Assembly: GCA_021443545.1 (NCBI GenBank)
Contig: JABUTU010000052.1
Coordinates: forward strand, 1-50,852
Source: Marinilabiliaceae bacterium
Lineage (GTDB): Bacteria; Bacteroidota; Bacteroidia; Bacteroidales; Marinilabiliaceae
Direction: 5' to 3'
Length of the DNA stretch: 50,852 bases
The notes below the pieces were generated by a model. That model had not been told where the DNA came from. It was given only the letters and a program-made list of their open reading frames with translations, and made no database searches. This document shows, piece by piece, positions 37,271-46,154 of this stretch. Position 1 is the stretch's first letter. Each line of letters opens with the position of its first letter. Both the position numbers and the translations under genes were made by a program.

Positions 37271-39949
37271 ATGGATATGAACGAAACTAATCATAGGCTT
37301 TTCGGTCTGACCGATTCCGAGGTTCTGACAAGTCGTTCCAAATATGGAAACAATGTCTTAACTCCGCCTAAGAAGGAGCCCTGGTGGACAAAATTACTTG
37401 AGAAATTCTACGATCCTCTCATCATCATACTCCTTATTGCTGGAACACTTTCCATCGGAATATCTGTTTTCGAATACTCCACAGGGTCAGACTACAAAGT
37501 CTTTTTTGAACCCGTCGGCATCTTTGTCGCTATTATTCTCGCTACGGGCCTTGCCTTTATATTTGAGATGCGTGCCGATAAAGAGTTCGCTATTCTCAAT
37601 AAAGTAAGCGATGACGAAGCTGTGAAAGTCATTCGCAATGGCGGAACTATTCAGATTCCCCGACGTGATGTCGTAGTTGGTGATATCGTGGTTCTCTCTA
37701 CAGGCGATGAAGTACCAGCCGACTGCGAACTGATTGAATCGGTCGTTCTTCAGGTCGATGAATCCTCTTTAACTGGCGAAACAATATGTAGCAAGACAAC
37801 CAACCCTAATGAGTTTGATGCTAATGCTACATATCCTTCAAACCATGTTTTGCGAGGAACAAAGATTATGGAAGGACATGCCCTCGCCAAAGTGCTGAAG
37901 GTAGGAGATGCTACGGAGAACGGAAAGGTTTTTGTTCAGTCCCAAATTGATCAAAGCGTTAAGACTCCACTTAATGAGCAACTTGAGCGACTGGGAAATC
38001 TCATCACATGGACATCATACGTACTTGCTCTGTTAATTGTCATAGGGCGAGTTGTTTTGTACTTCATCAACAATACCGAACAAGATTTCGATTGGATAGC
38101 CTTTACTGGATACCTTTTGCAAACTATCATGATAGTCGTTGCTCTCATCGTCGTAGCTGTTCCTGAGGGACTTCCAATGGCTGTGACTCTGAGTCTGGCT
38201 TATAGCATGAAACGGATGCTACGAACAAATAATCTCGTTCGTAAGATGCATGCCTGCGAAACTATGGGTGCTGCAACAGTGATATGCACAGATAAGACAG
38301 GAACACTGACTCAAAATAGAATGAACGTAGCCGATACCTGTTTCTTCACTAATGATATAAATCTTATTTACGAAGGTATCGCCGTCAATTCAACAGCATC
38401 TCTTGATTGTTCCGGTAAAGAAATTAAAGTTGTTGGGAACCCTACCGAAGGTGCATTGTTATTATGGTTAAGCAAATGTAATATTGATTACACTCAACTC
38501 AAGTCACAGTCGGTCCGTACCTCCGAACTCCCCTTCTCTACTGAACGCAAGTATATGGCGACCCAGATTCATTCTGCCATTAATAATCGGGATGTTCTGT
38601 ACGTTAAGGGCGCTCCAGAGATTGTTTTAGGACTATGCAAGACAATTGAAGGAAATACTCAAAGAGAGGCCATTGAAAAACAGCTTTTACGATACCAACG
38701 TCAGGGCATGCGAACCTTAGGTTTTGCTTACCAGATTATTCCTTCAGGTGAGAACCTGATAAACAGCAACGGCATAAAAGCAGATGAACTGATATTTGCT
38801 GGTATTGTAGCTATTGCCGACCCCATAAGAGAAGATGTGCCACCTGCTGTTGAAGAGTGTCGTCAAGCTGGCATCAAAATAAAAATAGTCACTGGAGACA
38901 CATCAGAAACAGCACGTGAGATAGCACGACAAATAAAACTTTGGGATGACAAAACTGATGACGACAGAAACATCATCACCGGCCCTGAATTTGCTGCTTT
39001 ATCAGACGAAGAATTAAAATCAAAAATCAACAACTTTAAGGTCATTTCGCGAGCTCGCCCAATGGATAAGAAACGGCTTGTGGAGACATTACAGCAACTT
39101 GGAGAGGTTGTCGCTGTTACTGGAGATGGTACAAACGATGCTCCTGCTTTGAAATCAGCTCATGTCGGGCTATCCATGGGTGACGGTACAAGCGTGGCTA
39201 AAGAGGCTTCAGATATTACTATAATTGACAACTCTTTTCAGTCTATAGGAAAAGCTGTTATGTGGGGCCGCTCTCTATACCTCAACATACAACGATTCAT
39301 TCTTTTCCAAATGACTGTTAACGTTGCGGCTTGTCTGACTGTTCTTGCTGGCGCATTTATGGGGACTCAGTCGCCCCTCACAGTGACCCAGATGTTGTGG
39401 GTCAATCTCATTATGGATACCTTCGCTGCCATGGCACTTGCCTCATTACCTCCCGACTCAAATGTCATGAACAAAAAACCACGCGACCGCAAGTCATTCA
39501 TCATCAGTAGGGAAATGGCATTCAACATCATCATAGTCGGAGGATTTTTCTTTATTCTAATGTCGGGACTTTGGTATACGATGCACCATTTCGAGATTGC
39601 AAATGCACAAGATCTTTTCACGCTCAGCTGGAAGCCATGCGATAAGAGTTCTCGTATTCTTTCTCCATCAGAGTGCAGCCTCTTCTTTTCGTTGTTCGTT
39701 ATGCTACAATTCTGGAATATGTTCAATGCTCGCGCCTTTATGACCCATAAATCCGCCTTTCGATTCAAAGACTGCAACGGATTCATTTTTATAGCTTCCA
39801 TCATACTGATTGGCCAGATACTCATAGTAAATAATGGCGGAGATTTCTTCCAGGTTGAAGCTATAAACTTCATGGATTGGATCTGGATAATAATAGGGAC
39901 AAGCCCAATCCTATTAATCGGAGAATTGGTACGGGGTCTAAAAAAATGA
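37271..39949 (+). CDS. P-type ATPase, Ca2+-translocating (P2-type) family
   Basis: The 892-aa pump exports cations, probably Ca2+, at ATP cost. The N-terminal P2-type domain (LFGLTDSEVLTSRSKYGNNVL) precedes the actuator motif TGE (SSLTGETICS). The membrane-ion-binding PEGLP (VAVPEGLPMAV) comes next. The phosphorylated Asp341 is in CTDKTGTLTQNRM, with KGAPE in the nucleotide domain and VTGDGTNDAPALK in the hinge. The M6 segment NLIMDTFAAMALASLP has the N-x3-D pattern of Ca2+ pumps. ATG 37271 or 37277 may be the start. It lies 10 bp after trpA, so it appears to be part of the trp transcript and under the attenuator, an unexpected link. Confidence 0.92.
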   Translation: MDMNETNHRLFGLTDSEVLTSRSKYGNNVLTPPKKEPWWTKLLEKFYDPLIIILLIAGTLSIGISVFEYSTGSDYKVFFEPVGIFVAIILATGLAFIFEMRADKEFAILNKVSDDEAVKVIRNGGTIQIPRRDVVVGDIVVLSTGDEVPADCELIESVVLQVDESSLTGETICSKTTNPNEFDANATYPSNHVLRGTKIMEGHALAKVLKVGDATENGKVFVQSQIDQSVKTPLNEQLERLGNLITWTSYVLALLIVIGRVVLYFINNTEQDFDWIAFTGYLLQTIMIVVALIVVAVPEGLPMAVTLSLAYSMKRMLRTNNLVRKMHACETMGAATVICTDKTGTLTQNRMNVADTCFFTNDINLIYEGIAVNSTASLDCSGKEIKVVGNPTEGALLLWLSKCNIDYTQLKSQSVRTSELPFSTERKYMATQIHSAINNRDVLYVKGAPEIVLGLCKTIEGNTQREAIEKQLLRYQRQGMRTLGFAYQIIPSGENLINSNGIKADELIFAGIVAIADPIREDVPPAVEECRQAGIKIKIVTGDTSETAREIARQIKLWDDKTDDDRNIITGPEFAALSDEELKSKINNFKVISRARPMDKKRLVETLQQLGEVVAVTGDGTNDAPALKSAHVGLSMGDGTSVAKEASDITIIDNSFQSIGKAVMWGRSLYLNIQRFILFQMTVNVAACLTVLAGAFMGTQSPLTVTQMLWVNLIMDTFAAMALASLPPDSNVMNKKPRDRKSFIISREMAFNIIIVGGFFFILMSGLWYTMHHFEIANAQDLFTLSWKPCDKSSRILSPSECSLFFSLFVMLQFWNMFNARAFMTHKSAFRFKDCNGFIFIASIILIGQILIVNNGGDFFQVEAINFMDWIWIIIGTSPILLIGELVRGLKK

Positions 39950-39965
39950 GTTTATTAAATCTCAT
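39946..39965 (+). terminator. Weak terminator at the end of the trp-ATPase operon
   Basis: ATGAGTTTA pairs with TAAA(T)CTCAT with one bulged T; ATTTGTC follows. It overlaps the ATPase stop codon. AT-rich and short, so only tentative. Confidence 0.35.
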
Positions 39966-39981
39966 ATTTGTCACTAAATAG

Positions 39982-39989
39982 TATCTTTG
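39982..39989 (+). promoter_or_regulatory. -7 box of the queD-like gene
   Basis: TATCTTTG fits TAnnTTTG and lies 29 bp before ATG 40019. No properly spaced -33 box. Confidence 0.5.
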
Positions 39990-40018
39990 CATACTATACT
40001 GCGAGATAGCATATTGAT

Positions 40019-40474
40019 ATGATAGTTAGGATAACGAAAGAGTTTAACTTTGAAATGGCCCATCTTCTGAGTAACTATGATGGGTTATGCCGTAATTTGC
40101 ACGGCCATTCTTATCGTCTTCTCGTAACTGTCAAGGGCGAGGTTCTTCGTGACGAAAGCTCACCCAAGAGAGGTATGGTCATGGACTTCAGTATTCTGAA
40201 AAAAATCGTCAAAGAACAGATTGTTGATAAATTAGACCATGCTACACTCATCTATGACAAGGTGCAACAGGGACTACAACTGAAAGGTATTGCTGAACGA
40301 ATATATCCAGTACCATATGAACCAACTTGCGAAAATATGGTGGCTCATTTTGCTATCAGAATACAGAATTGTTTGCCTCACGGGATTGAACTCGTACGCG
40401 TAAAATTGTATGAGACAACAACAAGTTTCGCAGAATGGTATACTGAAGATAATCCAGAACCAGTAGCAGAATAA
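40019..40474 (+). CDS. 6-pyruvoyl-tetrahydropterin synthase / 6-carboxytetrahydropterin synthase (QueD-like)
   Basis: The 151-aa enzyme belongs to the PTPS/QueD family, which works on dihydroneopterin triphosphate. Zinc ligands are His15 (EMAHLL), His28 and His30 (NLHGHSY). The catalytic Cys24 lies in GLCRNLHGH, and the pair LDHATLI plus ETTTSFAEW gives the conserved His and Glu. The CxxxHxH spacing is that of QueD, so queuosine biosynthesis is the likeliest role. queC/queE/queF are not nearby. Its stop overlaps the start of the next gene by one base (TAATG). Confidence 0.88.
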   Translation: MIVRITKEFNFEMAHLLSNYDGLCRNLHGHSYRLLVTVKGEVLRDESSPKRGMVMDFSILKKIVKEQIVDKLDHATLIYDKVQQGLQLKGIAERIYPVPYEPTCENMVAHFAIRIQNCLPHGIELVRVKLYETTTSFAEWYTEDNPEPVAE

Positions 40475-41442
40475 TGATAGATAATATAAGAAAGCCCATA
40501 AAAAGCCACATGCAGGCTTTTGAACCATATTTCAAACAGCAGTTGCAGTCGCCCGACAAATTGCTCTCTTTGGTGACAAATTATATCATCCGGAAGAATG
40601 GCAAAAAGATGCGTCCTATGCTGGTCTTTCTCTCTGCTCTACAGGCTGGCGGCGTCTCAGATGCTTCAAAGGTTGCAGCTACATTAATTGAACTTCTCCA
40701 TACAGCAACTCTTGTTCACGACGATATCGTGGACGAAGCTGAACAACGAAGAGGTCAATTGAGCGTAAACGCTATGTGGAACTCTAAACTGGCTGTTTTG
40801 GTTGGCGACTTCTTCCTTGCCAGAGGGCTACAAATCGCCATAGAGAATAATCAGATAGGTATTCTCAAAGTTGTGTCAGATGCGGTACAAGAGATTAGCG
40901 AAGGCGAACTTCTGCAAATGGAACATGCTAACAAACTGAATATAGACGAGAATTCATACTACGAGGTTATAAGAAAAAAGACAGCAACCTTGATTGCAGC
41001 ATGTACAAAATCGGGAGCTATATCTGCTTCCGCCCCTGATGATATTGTCAGTGCTATGTATCAATATGGACTCAATCTGGGTATTGCCTTTCAGATAAAA
41101 GACGATATATTTGATTATCACAAGACATCATTAATAGGCAAACCAACGGGAAACGACCTTAAGGAACGTAAGATTACCCTCCCACTCATACACGCCCTCG
41201 ACGTGGCTCCTGTTGATGAAAAAAAAACGCTGATGTACCTGATTAAGAAACGATACAAAGAGGACTCTACATTCCAGATTGCAAGCGAGTTTGTCAAGAG
41301 GTATGAGGGCATTGAGTATGCTACTCTCAAAATGCATGAGTACGGCCAAAAGGCTCTCAATGCTCTGCACTCTCTACCCCAAACTGAAGCCACAAGAAGT
41401 TTGGAGGACCTCATTCTCTACAACGAGAATCGCAAGAAATAA
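40474..41442 (+). CDS. Polyprenyl diphosphate synthase (long-chain trans-prenyltransferase)
   Basis: The 322-aa all-alpha enzyme extends FPP or GGPP with IPP. The first Asp-rich motif is DDIVDEAEQRRG (83-87 DDIVD) and the second is KDDIFDYH (210-214). KNGKKMRPML binds IPP, and GDFFLARG and KTATLIAA are further family segments. It is probably the quinone side-chain synthase (IspB-like, for menaquinone) of this organism; product length cannot be read with certainty. It is translationally coupled to the QueD-like gene. Confidence 0.93.
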   Translation: MIDNIRKPIKSHMQAFEPYFKQQLQSPDKLLSLVTNYIIRKNGKKMRPMLVFLSALQAGGVSDASKVAATLIELLHTATLVHDDIVDEAEQRRGQLSVNAMWNSKLAVLVGDFFLARGLQIAIENNQIGILKVVSDAVQEISEGELLQMEHANKLNIDENSYYEVIRKKTATLIAACTKSGAISASAPDDIVSAMYQYGLNLGIAFQIKDDIFDYHKTSLIGKPTGNDLKERKITLPLIHALDVAPVDEKKTLMYLIKKRYKEDSTFQIASEFVKRYEGIEYATLKMHEYGQKALNALHSLPQTEATRSLEDLILYNENRKK

Positions 41443-41991
41443 TACGCTTCCCATCACTTTTATTCTACACACATACCTACCTTCTCTTTCCTCCTGGTGA
41501 TTGTTTCATTTCCTGCCCAATCAGAACGTCCACTACTGGACCATATACAGCAACTGTCTCAATTCGATAATGGGTCAACCGCTACCTTTCATACATACGA
41601 CTATAACCAACAGAGAATTATAAACGGATTGAGCAATTATTATATTATAAAGTGTCAATATTGGGAAATAGCAACTATATTTATGCTCAAGAATACCAAT
41701 TCTGACACAATGGAAGACATTTAAATGTTATAGGATAGTGTGGTTATCAAAAGATCTCTGCCAAAGTGAAGGAGTTTCGATTGAAGCAAAGCATATCTCG
41801 CACGATTTGGCTATGAGTTTTGGCGTCTCCGTCCATCCATCGTACTCATAGGAGATGGTGATATTAAGTCGTTCGATTCTTTTATGAGATTAGCAGATTC
41901 CTACGGGATATGAGACTCTCTTTAAGATTAAAAAATACAAAGGAGTTAAGTTGAACCTGATTCACAGATTGTCAATTGTTCTTAAAAATTG
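41443..41991 (+). pseudogene. Decayed gene of unknown identity
   Basis: Protein-like pieces appear in different frames with stops between them. Frame 1, from the stop of the prenyltransferase, reads like the end of a signal peptide and a mature start (FLLVIVSFPAQSERPLLDHI) to about 41724, but has no ATG. Next comes a piece around SEGVSIEAKHISHDLAMSFG (to about 41842), and after a shift LIGDGDIKSFDSFMRLADSYG. A further piece (FKIKKYKGVKLNLIHRLSIV) ends at a stop near 41991. Together these suggest one exported protein of about 170-180 aa broken by at least two frameshifts and internal stops. The family is not recognised. Sequencing error is the alternative but would need several errors. The rest of the gap up to 42065 holds only the next promoter. 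Confidence 0.45.
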
Positions 41992-42024
41992 AAATCGTGA
42001 ATAATATGGGAAAAAAAATATTAC

Positions 42025-42032
42025 TAATTTTG
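42025..42032 (+). promoter_or_regulatory. -7 box of the PurF-like gene
   Basis: TAATTTTG fits TAnnTTTG, 33 bp before ATG 42066. The -33 region (GAATAATATGGG) has no TTTG. Confidence 0.45.
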
Positions 42033-42065
42033 GAGCATCTTAATTCATAACGATACCACAACAAT

Positions 42066-43475
42066 ATGGGTGGCTTTTTCGGAACAATACAACGTAAAGA
42101 GTGCCGGGTAGATCTTTTTTACGGTACTGATTATAATTCTCATTTAGGCACAAAACGTGCTGGCCTGGCAACATACGATGAAGTGTTGCATCTTTTCAAC
42201 CGCAAGATTCACAATCTTGAGAGTTCATACTTCCGTTCAAAGTTCGAGCCAGATCTCGATATGTTTAACGGCTCCCAGGGTATTGGCGTCATAAGCGATA
42301 CCGACCCGCAGCCAATCATGATTAACTCTCATCTTGGAAAGTTTGCCATAGTTACTGTTGCTAAGATTAACAACATGGCCAAACTTGAGAAGGAACTCAT
42401 TTCTGAAAACAAGCACTTCGCAGAACTTACCTCAGGAGCTACTAACCAGACCGAGTTGGTAGCTTTACTTATTACCAGAGGTAAGACATTTGTCGAAGGC
42501 ATCGAAGAGGTATATCGATGCATAGAGGGCTCTTGCTCGATGCTCATATTGACAGAAAATGGTATTATTGCAGCACGCGACAAACTTGGCCGTACTCCAA
42601 TCGTTGTTGGTAAAAAGGAGGGAGCTTGGGCTGTGTCAAGTGAATCTACCGCATTCCATAATCTCGGATATGATATAGATAGTTACGTGGGACCTGGCGA
42701 GATTATTCATCTGACAAGTGATGGTGTCACACAATTGCGTAAGCCTGAAAAGAAGATGCAGATATGTAGTTTCCTTTGGGTATACTACGGATTCCCAACC
42801 TCATGCTACGAAGGACGCAATGTTGAGGATGTTCGTTTTGCCTGCGGTGAAGCTATGGGTAAGTGCGATAATAGCTGCGTAGATTGTGTCTGTGGGATTC
42901 CTGATTCTGGAACTGGCATGGCACTCGGATATGCAGAGGGCAAGAATGTCCCATACCATAGAGCAATATCAAAATATACTCCTACGTGGCCTCGTAGCTT
43001 TACTCCTGGGCGTCAGGAGATGCGAGACCTTGTTGCAAAAATGAAACTCATACCTAACCCTGCTATGGTTCAGGGCAAGAAGTTGCTCTTCTGTGACGAC
43101 TCAATTGTTCGTGGTACACAGCTGCGTAATCATGCTCAGAATTTAAAGAAATATGGGGCAAAGGAGATTCATATGCGCATTGCATGTCCTCCTTTAGTAT
43201 ATGGATGTAAATATATTGGTTTCTCCGCCTCTAAAAGCGATATGGAGCTTATAACCCGTCGTATTATCAACGACTTCGAAGGCTCTCCAGATGCAAAACT
43301 CGACCTGTATGCTAAAGCTGGAACGCCCGAGTACGAGAGAATGGTTGAAGAAATACGTAAACGTCTTGATCTCACGTCATTGAAGTTTACCTCTATCGAG
43401 ACCCTTGTGGAGGCTATAGGCATACCGAAAGAGCAGATCTGTACACATTGCTTCGACGGATCAAGTTATTATTGA
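42066..43475 (+). CDS. Amidophosphoribosyltransferase-like protein lacking the N-terminal catalytic Cys
   Basis: The 469-aa protein aligns by eye with PurF: an Ntn-type glutaminase half (about 1-230) and a phosphoribosyltransferase half. The PRPP loop LLFCDDSIVRGTQLR is intact (about 341-355), as are IPDSGTGMALGYAEG and ISKYTPTWPRSFTPG. Classical PurF starts MCGI with Cys as nucleophile after Met removal. This one starts MGGFFGTI, so the glutaminase nucleophile is missing, while glutaminase-side residues such as the NQTE segment remain. It may use free ammonia, need another glutaminase, or have another role. Similar GGFFG proteins occur in Bacteroidetes beside a normal PurF. It is a single-gene unit with a terminator after it. 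Confidence 0.85.
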   Translation: MGGFFGTIQRKECRVDLFYGTDYNSHLGTKRAGLATYDEVLHLFNRKIHNLESSYFRSKFEPDLDMFNGSQGIGVISDTDPQPIMINSHLGKFAIVTVAKINNMAKLEKELISENKHFAELTSGATNQTELVALLITRGKTFVEGIEEVYRCIEGSCSMLILTENGIIAARDKLGRTPIVVGKKEGAWAVSSESTAFHNLGYDIDSYVGPGEIIHLTSDGVTQLRKPEKKMQICSFLWVYYGFPTSCYEGRNVEDVRFACGEAMGKCDNSCVDCVCGIPDSGTGMALGYAEGKNVPYHRAISKYTPTWPRSFTPGRQEMRDLVAKMKLIPNPAMVQGKKLLFCDDSIVRGTQLRNHAQNLKKYGAKEIHMRIACPPLVYGCKYIGFSASKSDMELITRRIINDFEGSPDAKLDLYAKAGTPEYERMVEEIRKRLDLTSLKFTSIETLVEAIGIPKEQICTHCFDGSSYY

Positions 43476-43506
43476 TACCTTATAAACTTTTATTTTTCAT
43501 ATCGAT

Positions 43507-43548
43507 ATGGGGAGTTAAATAGCAATATTGGCTCCCCATTCTACTTTT
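43507..43548 (+). terminator. Terminator after the PurF-like gene
   Basis: ATGGGGAG (43507-43514) pairs with CTCCCCAT (43532-43539) and is followed by TCTACTTTTT. The 17-nt loop is large but partly self-paired. Confidence 0.7.
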
Positions 43549-43570
43549 TGGAATATATTATTGGAAACGA

Positions 43571-43616
43571 AAAAGGCGATGTATAGGCTAAATACCTTAT
43601 ACATTGCCCTTTATTT
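43571..43616 (-). terminator. Terminator of recA (minus strand)
   Basis: AAAGGCGATGTATAGG (from 43572) pairs with CCTTATACATTGCCCTTT (to 43612), with one bulged base, one G-T pair and an extra C near the base. Flanks are A-rich on the left and T-rich on the right, so it may act in both directions; it lies 50 bp beyond the recA stop. Confidence 0.75.
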
Positions 43617-43662
43617 TCTCTATCAGCACACGTAATCTATGTGCCTCGATACTTAAATAATC

Positions 43663-44748
43663 TTAAGCCTCTGGTTCAGCATCTGCCTCGGCCTTCTCCT
43701 CTTCTGTCATCTGCGGTAGAGGGTTAATACCTTGACTTATTCGAGCCATTACCTTGTCGTTAATCTCCTTCTGAAGATCTTTATTCTCTCGCAAGATTGC
43801 GAGGACAGCCTCTCTTCCCTGAGCAAGCTTCTTATCGTTATAGCTGAACCATGAGCCCGACTTCTTGATTATCTCCAAATCGGTTGCGATGTCACAAATC
43901 TCAGCAACACGTGATATGCCCTCGCCATAGCGAATCTCAAACTCAGCCTTACGGAAAGGAGGCGCTACCTTATTCTTTACAACCTTCACTGACGCAAGTG
44001 ATGCGACAGCCTCTTCTCCATCTTTAATAGGAAGTCCCTTCTTTCGTATCTCAATACGCACCGATGAGTAGAACTTAAGAGCATTACCACCTGTCGTTGT
44101 CTCTGGATTGCCAAACATGACACCAATTTTTTCACGCAACTGATTGATGAAAATACATGTTGTCTGAGTCTTATTAATAGATGCCGTAAGCTTACGAAGA
44201 GCCTGCGACATCAAACGAGCCTGAAGTCCGACCTTATTATCACCCATATCACCCTCTATCTCAGCTTTTGGGGTCAAAGCTGCAACTGAATCGATAACAA
44301 TAATATCAATCGCAGATGACCGTATCAATTGATCCGCAATCTCAAGAGCCTGCTCACCATTATCTGGTTGCGAGATTAGAAGCTCTGACATATCGACCCC
44401 AAGTTTCTCAGCGTAGAAACGGTCGAAGGCATGCTCAGCATCGATGAAAGCAGCTGTTCCTCCAAGTTTCTGAGCTTCCGCTATAGCGTGGATAGCCAGG
44501 GTTGTCTTACCAGATGATTCAGGACCATATATCTCAATAATACGACCCCTCGGATAACCTCCGACTCCAAGAGCAATATCGAGTCCAAGAGAGCCTGTTG
44601 GAATCACTGGCACCCTGTCGACATTCTGCTCACTCATCTTCATGATAGTGCCTTTACCAAAGGTCTTATCTATCTTGTCCATAGTTAACTTAAGCGCTAA
44701 GAGCTTAGCTGCTTTTTCATCTGTCGGTTGAGACGATTGATTTGCCAT
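43663..44748 (-). CDS. recA: Recombinase RecA
   Basis: RecA forms filaments on single-stranded DNA for homologous recombination and SOS induction. The 361-aa protein has Walker [10 protein letters not shown] (about 74-82) and Walker [23 protein letters not shown]. The L2-loop region is [27 protein letters not shown]. An acidic C-tail ends the protein ([13 protein letters not shown]). Length is normal. It lies 44 bp after tyrS on the same strand. No SOS box of a known type could be identified upstream. Confidence 0.99.
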   Translation of the reverse strand: MANQSSQPTDEKAAKLLALKLTMDKIDKTFGKGTIMKMSEQNVDRVPVIPTGSLGLDIALGVGGYPRGRIIEIYGPESSGKTTLAIHAIAEAQKLGGTAAFIDAEHAFDRFYAEKLGVDMSELLISQPDNGEQALEIADQLIRSSAIDIIVIDSVAALTPKAEIEGDMGDNKVGLQARLMSQALRKLTASINKTQTTCIFINQLREKIGVMFGNPETTTGGNALKFYSSVRIEIRKKGLPIKDGEEAVASLASVKVVKNKVAPPFRKAEFEIRYGEGISRVAEICDIATDLEIIKKSGSWFSYNDKKLAQGREAVLAILRENKDLQKEINDKVMARISQGINPLPQMTEEEKAEADAEPEA

Positions 44749-44792
44749 AGTATTAAATTTAGATTTGATAAGTTATACATTGACTTGCTGAA

Positions 44793-46079
44793 TCATTTTA
44801 CTGTCAGCAAGAAATAATTTTTCTTGCCCTTCTGAATCAGAATATACTTATTCTGCAATAGGAATGATGAGTCTACTATTGCCTCTGGATTTTCAATCTT
44901 CTTTTTGTTGATTTGGAGTCCTGCAATATTTCGACGAAGGTCTCCTTTCGACGGGTATACTGGAGCAACAGCTGTCAGAAGCTCTGCAACAGGTATTCCA
45001 CTGATTACACATGACCCTGGAATATCAAATCTCTCTACTCCCTCAAAAACTGAAAGAATAGTCTTCTCGTCCATAGCCTGAAGCTGCTCTGTTGTGCCTT
45101 TGCCAAACAATAATTGTGATGCACTGATTGAGGTGTTAAGAGACTCTTCTCCATGAACCATAATTGTTATCTGTTCTGCAAGCTTCTTTTGTATCACGCG
45201 CTGAGAAGGATCTGCTGATTGCTGTTCTTCGAGTTCTGCAATCTCCTCCTTGCTGAGCATTGTGAAAATCTTTATATATCGGGCAGCATCCTCGTCACTT
45301 GTGTTAAGCCAGAACTGATAGAACTTATATGGACTTGTCTTCTCTGGGTCCAACCAAACATTTCCGCCCTCTGTCTTTCCAAACTTTGTGCCATCGGCCT
45401 TGGTAAGAAGTGGACATGTCATTGCAAATGCCTCGCCATTATTCTTCCGTCTGATAAGTTCAGTTCCTGTGGTAATATTTCCCCACTGGTCAGAGCCTCC
45501 TAACTGCAGCTTGCAATTATAGTGTTCATTAAGATAGAGAAAGTCATAACCCTGAACGAGTTGATATGAAAACTCTGTAAACGACATACCCTCACGACTA
45601 TCAGAACTGAGGCGTTTCTTCACTGAATCCTTCGCCATCATATAATTCACTGTGATATGCTTGCCAATATCACGAATAAATGAAAGGAACGAGAAATCCT
45701 TCATCCAATCGTAGTTATTAACCATAACGGCAGCATTAGGCGCATCGCTCTTGAAATCCAAAAAACGCTCAAGTTGCTTCTTTATTCCCGCTTGATTCTT
45801 TGCTAATGTTGATTCATCAAGAAGATTACGTTCCTGCGATTTCATTGATGGGTCGCCAATCATACCCGTCGCACCACCCACAAGTGCTATCGGCTTATGT
45901 CCCGCAGCCTGGAAATGTTTGAGAATCATCACCCCGACAAGATGACCGATATGTAATGAATCTGCAGTAGGATCAATTCCAAGATAAGCGGTTGTCATCT
46001 CCTTTTGGAGTTGCTCTTCAGTACCTGGCATGATATTATGGAGCATGCCTCTCCACTTCAATTCTTCAACAAAATTCAT
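44793..46079 (-). CDS. tyrS: Tyrosyl-tRNA synthetase
   Basis: The class I enzyme charges tRNA-Tyr. The 428-aa protein has the HIGH motif [10 protein letters not shown] (about residues 40-49). The tyrosine-binding [15 protein letters not shown] and [14 protein letters not shown] are present, as is the KMSKS equivalent [10 protein letters not shown]. The C-terminal S4-like RNA-binding part covers about 350-428 ([17 protein letters not shown]). Length is typical of TyrRS. It has its own -7 box at 46142 and may drive recA as well. Confidence 0.98.
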   Translation of the reverse strand: MNFVEELKWRGMLHNIMPGTEEQLQKEMTTAYLGIDPTADSLHIGHLVGVMILKHFQAAGHKPIALVGGATGMIGDPSMKSQERNLLDESTLAKNQAGIKKQLERFLDFKSDAPNAAVMVNNYDWMKDFSFLSFIRDIGKHITVNYMMAKDSVKKRLSSDSREGMSFTEFSYQLVQGYDFLYLNEHYNCKLQLGGSDQWGNITTGTELIRRKNNGEAFAMTCPLLTKADGTKFGKTEGGNVWLDPEKTSPYKFYQFWLNTSDEDAARYIKIFTMLSKEEIAELEEQQSADPSQRVIQKKLAEQITIMVHGEESLNTSISASQLLFGKGTTEQLQAMDEKTILSVFEGVERFDIPGSCVISGIPVAELLTAVAPVYPSKGDLRRNIAGLQINKKKIENPEAIVDSSFLLQNKYILIQKGKKNYFLLTVK

Positions 46080-46141
46080 CGAATGATACTATTGTATTTA
46101 AGTACTTTACTTTTAAATCTTTGTGAAAAGATACAATACGG

Positions 46142-46149
46142 CAAAGATA
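46142..46149 (-). promoter_or_regulatory. -7 box of tyrS
   Basis: On the minus strand TATCTTTG fits TAnnTTTG, about 62 bp before the tyrS start and 5 bp past the stop of the upstream outer-membrane gene. Confidence 0.5.
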
Positions 46150-46154
46150 ATATT

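Noticed and set aside
41497..41724. Intact 75-aa gene starting at GTG
   Set aside because: The hydrophobic signal-like segment extends upstream of the GTG without an ATG, and related pieces continue downstream in other frames, so a pseudogene is more likely.
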